A stretch of 13,092 nucleotides of DNA from an uncultured Bacteroidales bacterium (lineage in GTDB: Bacteria > Bacteroidota > Bacteroidia > Bacteroidales > UBA932). Below, piece after piece: positions 6,473 through 13,092 of this stretch. The translations under genes were made by a program, and so were the position numbers. Under the pieces are notes generated by a model, which was given only the letters and a program-made list of their open reading frames with translations, searched no databases and had not been told where the DNA came from. The stretch lies in contig CAMNQO010000030.1 in assembly GCA_946549475.1 (NCBI GenBank), positions 1 to 13,092 of the forward strand. Direction: 5' to 3'. How positions within the stretch are numbered: position 1 is the stretch's first letter; the number at the start of each line of letters is the position of its first letter.

Positions 6473-8041
6473 ATGAAAAAGACTGTATTAACTATCATCG
6501 GCTTCGGCCTCATCCTATTCTCATGCGGGAATAAAGGGGATAAATCGACTGCCACGGAAAACGAGGAACCTGTGCTGCCCGCCATTACGGTCAGCGAACT
6601 TTCCGAACAAAACGGGAAGGTCTTTCTGGCAGTGGACGGGAAACCGTTCGCCGTTTACGGCGTTCAGATCCGTCTGGACCTGTTCCGGTCCGCCGACCAT
6701 CTGAACTGGGACGAAATCGAAGTTGCTTTTGAGAAAGCCGCCGGCCTGGGAGTCAATTGCGTGCAGGTCACCTACCCTTGGGCATTCCTGCAACCGGCCT
6801 CGGAAAACCGGTTTGCCTTTACGGAAATCGACAAAGCGCTGGAACTGGTTAACAAATACAATCTGAAAATGGAACTGCTTTGGTTCAGTACCAATATGAT
6901 TGGAGACAGTTATTCCTGGCTGGTTCCCGCCTATATTCTCAGAAAACCTGAACTCCGTCTTCAGCGGGATGGAGACGGCTGGGACCACTTCCTGTACGGG
7001 CAGACTTACTCCTTGAAACTGAACGACCCCTGGTTGATGGAAAAAGAACGCATCGCCCTCACCAAACTGCTCTCGCATATCCGCTGGTGGGACTCGCAGC
7101 ATGGAGAAAGGCACCCGGTCATCTCCGTCCAGGTCCATAACGAGACTGATGCGTTGGTACGCTGGCGCAAAGATGAGAAAAACATCGGATGGAAAAACGG
7201 TACTAAGTTGACGAATGCAGAAGCCTGGCAGATGACGCTTGAGGCCCTTGACAATGCCGGCCAGGCCGTCCAAAACAGCAACTACAAAGTGGTGACCCGT
7301 ACCAATGTGATTTATGGAAACGGCACCAAGGATTTCCCCCAGACGCCAGGTATCTCTCCCAAAGATGTTTTCGCACTCAAAGGCATCGACTTCGTCAGTT
7401 ATGATCCGTATAAGGACAAAATCGACGAATTGACTTACGAAGTAGCCGATTATGCCGCCCTCCCCGGGAATTACCCGTTTGTCGCGGAAAACAGGGGTTC
7501 TTATCTAAATTCCTCGTCCCTGATTCTGGCCGCATCCGCACTCGGAGCCGGCTACGATCTATACGATTTGGTTCCCTGCAAGACTTTGTACGAGAATTCC
7601 ACTCCCCCTTTCGACTCCGAAGGAGTATTTGAATATGGGTATTCGGAAAAGCCCCACACGGCCAATGTGCGCACCCTGTTGAAAGGAATGACGCAGGCGG
7701 CTGAAGCAATTGCGCTCACGCCGACGGAAGACTTCGCCGTATTCAACATCGTCCAAGACAGTCCCGCGCAGAAAATCGACCAGCAGATTGCGACGACCGG
7801 GGCTTATCTGCGTTTCGAATCCGAATGCGGGACCCCCGGCTTCGTCCTGGACCGGGGCGACCACCTGATCGCCTTTTCCATTTACGACGCCTGCCTGACC
7901 ATCAGCGGAGGTGTCACCCCGGGCTACCATAACGGGGTCATTCAACTGGAGGGAGGAAAACTCTACACCATCCCGTTCCAATCATCCGGCAGGCATGCCA
8001 GTACGACCAAAAAGTTTATTGGAACCCGATTTAATCAATAA
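6473..8041 (+). CDS. Lipoprotein glycoside hydrolase, clan GH-A fold (β-galactosidase-like)
   Basis: The 522-residue protein has a lipoprotein signal peptide (ILFSC, Cys18), then a Lys/Glu-rich linker to about residue 40. FLAVDGKPFAVYGVQ, GVNCVQVTYPWAFLQP and KMELLWFST resemble the first strands of GH35/GH42-like TIM barrels. VQVHNETDA supplies the Asn-Glu pair expected at strand β4, with Glu224 as likely acid/base; FVAENRG with Glu339 fits the nucleophile at β7. The 115-residue separation suits the clan. GH35 usually has ENE where this has HNE. Residues about 430-522 form a small β-rich C-terminal domain. I think it belongs to the Bacteroidota group annotated with DUF4978, but cannot verify that. 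The substrate is unknown; β-galactoside or a related glycan is a guess. It lies between the head lipoprotein and susC, with gaps of three and five bases. Confidence 0.82.
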   Translation: MKKTVLTIIGFGLILFSCGNKGDKSTATENEEPVLPAITVSELSEQNGKVFLAVDGKPFAVYGVQIRLDLFRSADHLNWDEIEVAFEKAAGLGVNCVQVTYPWAFLQPASENRFAFTEIDKALELVNKYNLKMELLWFSTNMIGDSYSWLVPAYILRKPELRLQRDGDGWDHFLYGQTYSLKLNDPWLMEKERIALTKLLSHIRWWDSQHGERHPVISVQVHNETDALVRWRKDEKNIGWKNGTKLTNAEAWQMTLEALDNAGQAVQNSNYKVVTRTNVIYGNGTKDFPQTPGISPKDVFALKGIDFVSYDPYKDKIDELTYEVADYAALPGNYPFVAENRGSYLNSSSLILAASALGAGYDLYDLVPCKTLYENSTPPFDSEGVFEYGYSEKPHTANVRTLLKGMTQAAEAIALTPTEDFAVFNIVQDSPAQKIDQQIATTGAYLRFESECGTPGFVLDRGDHLIAFSIYDACLTISGGVTPGYHNGVIQLEGGKLYTIPFQSSGRHASTTKKFIGTRFNQ

Positions 8042-8046
8042 TCAGC

Positions 8047-11000
8047 ATGAACAGCATCTCCAAATTCATCCCGTCCCTGCTCCTGATTCTTTCCTGTATC
8101 TGGGGGCAGGCAGCACCTGTCCGACAGAGTCTTTCCGGGAAAGTGGTGGACAGCATGGGCGAAGCCTTGCCGGGCGTCGCCATCATCGGCAAGAACGAAT
8201 CGGCCGTAACGGATTTGGAAGGGAACTTCCGGATTGAAGCCGAATCAGGAAGTACCGTTATTTTTCAATGTCTCGGCTTCAACGATTTGATGCTGGAAGT
8301 CGGAAAAGACAATTTCTCAAATGTCGTCCTGACGGATGATTTGCAGCAGTTGGACGAAACGGTCGTAGTCGGCTTTGCCACACAGAAAAAAGTCAACCTG
8401 ACCGGCTCCGTGGCGGCCATCGATTCCAAGAAGATGGAAGGACATCCCGTCAGCAATGCCGTAGAAGCCCTGCAAGGACAGATTCCGGGCTTGACCATCA
8501 CCCAAAGCAGTGGTCAATTGTACGGTCACAATGCGGCGATGACGCTCCGCGGGCAAGGCACCATCGGTCAAGGCTCCAGCGGAAGTATGCTGGTACTGAT
8601 AGACGGCATGGAAGGAGACATCTACTCCATCAATCCGCAGGATATTGAGAACATCTCCATCCTGAAAGATGCGGCCGCATCCTCCATCTACGGTTCCCGC
8701 GCTCCCTTCGGCGTCATGCTCGTGACCACGAAAAGCGGTAAAGACGGAAAGGTCAGCGTCAATTACAACAACAGTTTCCGTTTTTCTTCACCATTGAATC
8801 TCCCCCATTCGGCCGATTCTTACTCCTGGGCCCTGTATTTCAACGAAGGATCCAACAACGACGGCAACGGAGATGATATCAGCGCCACCCGACTGCAGCG
8901 CATCAAAGATTATATCGACGGCAAGATTTCCTACAGCACCATTCCTGTGGAAGGCGGGCAATGGGGAACCGCTTACACGGAAGGAAATGACAATGTTGAT
9001 TACTACTCCGTCTTTTTCCGCAATGTGACTTTTTCCCATGAGCATAACCTGAGCCTTAACGGCGGGAACAAGAAAGTTCAGTATTTTGTCAGTGCCAACT
9101 ACCTCAAACAAAACGGCTTGCTCAATTGGGACAATCTGGACGGGCTCCAGCGGATCAATGTGTTCGGAAAGGTGCAAGCCAAGCCTTATAAATTCATGGA
9201 CATCAGTTACAGCACCCGCTTCATCCGGGAAGATTACCATGAGCCTACAACCTTGTCGGATGACATCCTGCAATATTTCGGACAATACCTGTGGCCGGTC
9301 TCCCCGCTATATGATCCGAACGGCATCCTTTTCAATGATTTGGTCCTACGCTTTACCCAAGGAGGGCAGCGCAGCATTTCAAACACCACATCAGCACATC
9401 AGTTCAATATTACGCTTGAGCCGATAAAAGGTTGGAAAATCGTCGGGGACATCAACTATCGTTATCGTTCCTGGTTCAATAAAATCGTAGATAAAGAAGT
9501 GTGGCAGACTTGTGTGGACGGAATCAGCAAAGGTTCGTCGTGGGACGACGCAAGCGGAGTCGCCAATGATGACGGACGCAACCAGTATCTGAATATCAAT
9601 GCCTACACTGATTTCGAGAAAGAAATCAATGGACATACTTTCAAAATCATGGGCGGCGCACAGCTGGAGTTCTACGGCACCCAAAGCACTTATGCCCATA
9701 AATTCGGTCTCATTCTTCCTTCACAGCCTTATCTGGACACCACTTCCGGCATGCTCAAGGGAGAAAATGTCCCTTCCGTCGTATCCGGCGGGGCCTCGGA
9801 CTGGAGAACGGCCGGCTTCTTCGGCCGCATCAACTACAACTGGAAAGAGCGCTACCTGATTGAAGCCAACCTGCGGGCAGACGGATCTTCCCGTTTCCGC
9901 CGGGACAGCCGCTGGGGCTTTTTCCCCTCCGTTTCCCTGGGATGGAACATCGCCAAAGAAAATTGGTTTGCCCCGGTTTCCAAACAAGTCAGCCTTTTGA
10001 AAGTGAGAGCATCGTACGGCTCGTTGGGGAACCAGAATACCAGTTCCTATTACCCGACCTATGAACTGATTGGCTACGCCAATTCCGCCGGGACATGGCT
10101 TCTCAACGGACAGAAAGCCAACATAGCGTGGCCATCCACAAAAATCAGCGGAACATTGACCTGGGAAAAAATCAAATCGTGGAATGTCGGCTTGGACATC
10201 AGTGCTCTGCAAAACAGACTGAATATAACGCTCGACGGTTTCATCCGCAGGACGGAAGACATGATTGGCCCTGCTGATGAATTGCCGGTCGTATTCGGGA
10301 CCGGAGTACCGAACACCAACAATACAGACTTGGAGTCCAAGGGCTTTGAACTGGAGATTTCTTGGAAAGACAGCATCGCCCAGAAATTCCACTATGGCAT
10401 CAAATTCGTCCTGAGTGACGCAACGACTAAAATTACCCGTTATTCCAACCCGTCCAAGAGCCTTAACATGTACTATGCAGGTATGAATCTGGGAGAAATC
10501 TGGGGGTATGAGACCGTCGGCATCGCCAAGACGGACGATGAGATGCTTGATTACCTTTTCACCCTGCCCAACGGCGGTCAGACCAGCCTGGGAGCCAACT
10601 GGCAGGCCGGCGATGTCATGTACCGCGATCTCAACGGGGATGGGAAAATCGACACCGGTTCATTCACGACCGATGACCACGGTGACTTGCGGGTCATCGG
10701 CAACAGCACGCCGCGCTTCAATTACGGCATCGACCTGACGATGGACTGGATGGGCATCGACCTGCGGATTTTCCTGCAAGGCGTCGGGAAACGGGATTAC
10801 TTCTGCGGCAGCAAGTACTTTTTCGGCTCCAATGGCGGCAGCAAATGGGGGACGATGGTCCTGAAAGAGCATCTTGACTATTTCCGTAACAACGAGAACG
10901 ATCCGCTGGGCTTGAACATGGACAGTTACTATCCGAGGGTGTATCTTAATTCAAACAAAAATGTCCAATGCCAGACCCGGTATCTGCAGAACGCCTCCTA

Positions 11001-11220
11001 TATGAGAATTAAAAATGTACAGTTGGGCTATACCTTGCCCAAGGACATTTCAAAGAAGTTCTATGTTGAAAACCTGAGAATTTTCTTTTCCGGAGAAAAT
11101 CTGTACACTTTCACTTCGATGACGCGGCTGTTCGATCCTGAGACGATAGGACAGAACGAACAAGGCAACGTATATCCACTCACCAGGACCTGGTCGTTCG
11201 GCTTAAGTTTAACCTTTTAA
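8047..11220 (+). CDS. SusC/RagA-family TonB-dependent outer-membrane transporter
   Basis: The 1057-residue protein is the pore of a SusCD glycan importer, powered by TonB. A signal peptide covers about residues 1-22 (ends GQAAP). Residues about 28-98 are the carboxypeptidase-regulatory-like domain typical of SusC (LSGKVVDSMGEALPGVAI, VTDLEGNFRIEA). The TonB-box region is LDETVVVGFATQKK (102-115), followed by the plug (NAVEALQGQIPGL, LVLIDGM, ISILKDAAASSIYGSRA) and a β-barrel to the C-terminal aromatic strand TWSFGLSLTF. There is no N-terminal STN domain, so anti-sigma signalling is not expected; this fits control by the LacI-type regulator. The common SRAANGVI motif is SRAPFGVM here. The length is normal for the family. 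The ATG lies five bases after the hydrolase stop with no strong Shine-Dalgarno site. Confidence 0.97.
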   Translation: MNSISKFIPSLLLILSCIWGQAAPVRQSLSGKVVDSMGEALPGVAIIGKNESAVTDLEGNFRIEAESGSTVIFQCLGFNDLMLEVGKDNFSNVVLTDDLQQLDETVVVGFATQKKVNLTGSVAAIDSKKMEGHPVSNAVEALQGQIPGLTITQSSGQLYGHNAAMTLRGQGTIGQGSSGSMLVLIDGMEGDIYSINPQDIENISILKDAAASSIYGSRAPFGVMLVTTKSGKDGKVSVNYNNSFRFSSPLNLPHSADSYSWALYFNEGSNNDGNGDDISATRLQRIKDYIDGKISYSTIPVEGGQWGTAYTEGNDNVDYYSVFFRNVTFSHEHNLSLNGGNKKVQYFVSANYLKQNGLLNWDNLDGLQRINVFGKVQAKPYKFMDISYSTRFIREDYHEPTTLSDDILQYFGQYLWPVSPLYDPNGILFNDLVLRFTQGGQRSISNTTSAHQFNITLEPIKGWKIVGDINYRYRSWFNKIVDKEVWQTCVDGISKGSSWDDASGVANDDGRNQYLNINAYTDFEKEINGHTFKIMGGAQLEFYGTQSTYAHKFGLILPSQPYLDTTSGMLKGENVPSVVSGGASDWRTAGFFGRINYNWKERYLIEANLRADGSSRFRRDSRWGFFPSVSLGWNIAKENWFAPVSKQVSLLKVRASYGSLGNQNTSSYYPTYELIGYANSAGTWLLNGQKANIAWPSTKISGTLTWEKIKSWNVGLDISALQNRLNITLDGFIRRTEDMIGPADELPVVFGTGVPNTNNTDLESKGFELEISWKDSIAQKFHYGIKFVLSDATTKITRYSNPSKSLNMYYAGMNLGEIWGYETVGIAKTDDEMLDYLFTLPNGGQTSLGANWQAGDVMYRDLNGDGKIDTGSFTTDDHGDLRVIGNSTPRFNYGIDLTMDWMGIDLRIFLQGVGKRDYFCGSKYFFGSNGGSKWGTMVLKEHLDYFRNNENDPLGLNMDSYYPRVYLNSNKNVQCQTRYLQNASYMRIKNVQLGYTLPKDISKKFYVENLRIFFSGENLYTFTSMTRLFDPETIGQNEQGNVYPLTRTWSFGLSLTF

Positions 11221-11223
11221 TTC

Positions 11224-11229
11224 AGGAGG
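11224..11229 (+). promoter_or_regulatory. Strong Shine-Dalgarno site before the susD-like gene
   Basis: AGGAGG lies four bases before ATG 11234 and seven before the in-frame ATG 11237, so spacing favours the second ATG. It is notable because the other genes in this window, as usual for Bacteroidota, have weak or no Shine-Dalgarno sites. It may raise SusD output relative to SusC from the shared transcript. Confidence 0.6.
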
Positions 11230-11233
11230 AAGC

Positions 11234-13092
11234 ATGATGAAAAAAATATACCTGACAACTGCTTTGCTCTGCATGCTCTGCGCATGCAACGACATGTTGG
11301 ACCTGGAACCCAAGTCCGCGCTTCCTCCCGATCGTTACCTGACGGCGGAAGACAATGTCGGAGCCTACGCGATGGACTTGTATAACATCCTTCCGGTGCA
11401 CCAGGCTGACAGCTGGGGCATCTGGGCGATGGACGCCGGTTCGGACAATATGGTTTATACGATACCGAGCGACTGCTTTGCGCCGGGGTACTGGAAAGTA
11501 GCCCAGACGGGGGGAAGTTACTCGTTCACGGAAATCTATCGGTGTAATTATTTCTTCGATCATGTGCTGGACAATTTCGCCCAAAACAAGATTTCCGGTT
11601 CGCAGGCCAACATCCGGCACTACATCGGAGAAGTTTATTTCTTCCGGGCATACAGTTATTTCCAGAAACTGATGAGCCTGGGCGACTTCCCGATCATTAC
11701 CCGGGTACTGCCGGAAGACCTGGAGGTCTTGGTAGAACAAAGCCGCCGTCAGCCCCGCAATGAGGTGGCCCGGTTTATTCTTTCCGATTTGGACAAAGCG
11801 ATTTCCTATCTGGGAGAAACAGCCCCGGGCGGCGGGACAAACCGCCTCAACAGGAAATGCGCCCGATTGCTTAAATCCCGCGTCGCACTCTATGAAGGGA
11901 CTTGGCTGAAGTACTTCAAAGGTACAGCCTTCGTACCGAACGGACCGGGATGGCCGGGCAAGCCATTCCATCCTGATTATCAATATCCCGCTTCTGACAT
12001 TGACGGTGAGATCAACTGGTTTCTGACCATTGCCCTGCAAGAAGCGGAGATGGTCGCGGACGCCTGTCCTCTGACCGAGAATACAGGGGTTTTTCAAAAC
12101 GGAGCCTCCGCTGCATCCAATCCCTATTTCAACATGTTCGGCGCTGTTGACATGAGCGAATATAGAGAAGTTCTGCTATGGAAAGCCTACAGCGTCGCCC
12201 AAGGGGTAGCCAACTCCGTCGTGGAATTTGCTGCGGCCGCCAATCAGGGCTATGGCATTACCAAAAGCATGGTCGATGCCTTCGTGATGCAAAACGGATA
12301 TCCCGTGTATGCCGTCGGCAGCGGATACCCGGGAGATGCTGATTTAACACAAATCACGAAAAACAGGGACAGCCGGGCTGAAATTTTCATCAAAAAACCG
12401 GGCGACATCAACCTGCATTCGACCGCAGGACCGGAATCTTGGGAGGTTGAACCTTATCCCAATATCGTCAACTCTACGGCTTCGATGAAATATACCACCG
12501 GATACGGATTACGGAAAGGTTTGAATTTTGACGGTGCGATGTCTTCCCGCAACAGGAGCCAAGTCGGATGTATCGTTTTCCGGGCAGCCGAGGCTTACCT
12601 CAACTATATGGAAGCCTGTTATGAACTGAACGGGAATCTGAATCCCAAAGCCCAGACATACTGGACCGCCTTGCGCAACCGAGCAAAAACCGGCAGTTGG
12701 CAAACAACCATCGATAATACCGATATGAATGTCGAAGCCCTGCAGGACTGGGGCGCCTGGTCGGGCGGGCAACAGGTCAGCAGCACCTTGTTCAACATCC
12801 GGCGTGAGCGCCGCTGCGAGTTGATGGCAGAGGGATTCCGTAACGCTGATATTCGCAGGTGGCGCTCCATGGACCAGATGATGACGACACCTTGGCATCC
12901 CTACGGTGTCAACCTGTGGGCAGGGTTGGCAGACAATGCCGCTTTCAAGGCAGCCAACGGGAACAATATCATCGAGGGTGGGAATGTATCAACCCGGGCC
13001 TTCAGCACCTATCTCGCCCCTTACCATATTTTGAGAAACAACCGCGTGTACGACGGCTATCGCTGGAAGATGGCCCACTATCTCGACCCCAT
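11234..13092 (+). CDS. SusD/RagB-family glycan-binding lipoprotein (3' end beyond window)
   Basis: This is the surface lid that binds oligosaccharide over the SusC pore. I translated it by hand; 619 codons are present without a stop. The signal peptide ends in LCAC, followed by NDMLDLEPKSALPPDRY, the classic SusD N-terminus. Other family blocks are IGEVYFFRAYSYF, LGDFPIITR, CARLLKSRVALYEGTW, IVFRAAEAYLNYMEA, and LFNIRRERRCELMAEGFRNA, the latter two marking the C-terminal part. The last codons (YRWKMAHYLDP) suggest that only a few tens of residues are missing. It belongs to a long SusD subgroup, since the classical length is about 500-600. Start codons ATG 11234 and 11237 are both possible; the second has better spacing from AGGAGG. 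The gene begins 13 bases after the SusC stop and is certainly its partner. More PUL genes may lie downstream. Confidence 0.96.
   Translation, partial: MMKKIYLTTALLCMLCACNDMLDLEPKSALPPDRYLTAEDNVGAYAMDLYNILPVHQADSWGIWAMDAGSDNMVYTIPSDCFAPGYWKVAQTGGSYSFTEIYRCNYFFDHVLDNFAQNKISGSQANIRHYIGEVYFFRAYSYFQKLMSLGDFPIITRVLPEDLEVLVEQSRRQPRNEVARFILSDLDKAISYLGETAPGGGTNRLNRKCARLLKSRVALYEGTWLKYFKGTAFVPNGPGWPGKPFHPDYQYPASDIDGEINWFLTIALQEAEMVADACPLTENTGVFQNGASAASNPYFNMFGAVDMSEYREVLLWKAYSVAQGVANSVVEFAAAANQGYGITKSMVDAFVMQNGYPVYAVGSGYPGDADLTQITKNRDSRAEIFIKKPGDINLHSTAGPESWEVEPYPNIVNSTASMKYTTGYGLRKGLNFDGAMSSRNRSQVGCIVFRAAEAYLNYMEACYELNGNLNPKAQTYWTALRNRAKTGSWQTTIDNTDMNVEALQDWGAWSGGQQVSSTLFNIRRERRCELMAEGFRNADIRRWRSMDQMMTTPWHPYGVNLWAGLADNAAFKAANGNNIIEGGNVSTRAFSTYLAPYHILRNNRVYDGYRWKMAHYLDP

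Noticed and set aside
9721..10392. Minus-strand open frame of 223 codons within susC
   Set aside because: It lies wholly inside the conserved SusC barrel and shows no family features.
11222..12097. Minus-strand open frame of 291 codons opposite the susD-like gene
   Set aside because: The plus-strand SusD frame is open and conserved through the whole stretch; the antisense frame is a codon-bias shadow.
1..13092. CRISPR arrays, tRNA or rRNA genes, transposases, integrases, toxin-antitoxin or phage-defence genes
   Set aside because: None found by reading both strands; every sizeable stretch is explained by the listed genes and the two regulatory gaps.

Overview
The window looks like a chromosomal segment of a Bacteroidota (Bacteroidales-like) bacterium. 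The evidence is a SusC/SusD pair, a DUF3127 protein, a fimbrillin-like lipoprotein, many short lipoprotein signal peptides, promoters of the TTTG / TAnnTTTG type, AT-rich leaders and mostly weak Shine-Dalgarno sites. Coding DNA is moderately GC-rich and intergenic DNA is AT-rich. I cannot name the genus. I saw no tRNA, rRNA, CRISPR array, insertion sequence or phage gene. No gap between genes exceeds about 185 bases.

Left part (1-3744), housekeeping-like. A minus-strand recQ helicase gene begins with GTG at 1594 and runs off the left edge inside the linker before its HRDC domain. Back-to-back promoters at about 1611-1677 separate it from a tight plus-strand cluster: an FKBP-type prolyl isomerase lipoprotein, a DUF3127 protein with an SSB-like acidic tail (DDLPF), and an exported glycerophosphodiester phosphodiesterase. 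The gaps inside this cluster are 2 and 9 bases.

Right part (3772-13092), a polysaccharide-utilisation-type locus. A minus-strand LacI/GalR-family regulator faces a plus-strand operon of at least four genes: a fimbrillin-like lipoprotein with a C-terminal FISUMP-type domain, a lipoprotein glycoside hydrolase of the clan GH-A fold, a SusC-like TonB-dependent transporter, and a SusD-like glycan-binding lipoprotein cut by the right edge. Gaps are 3, 5 and 13 bases, so one transcript is likely. The likely scheme is that SusD and the head lipoprotein act at the cell surface, SusC imports oligosaccharide, and the GH-A enzyme cleaves it. The substrate cannot be read from the sequence.

The best new signal is in the 184-base region between the regulator and the operon. 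It holds two 18-base LacI-type operators with a central CG (4837-4854 and 4903-4920; centres 66 bases apart) and two face-to-face promoters whose predicted start sites both fall at or beside the first operator. One repressor site could thus control both its own gene and the operon. A full PUL under a LacI-type local regulator, with an adhesin-like lipoprotein first and susC/susD after the hydrolase, is less usual than the textbook susCD-first layout. I do not see evidence for a wholly new class of system.
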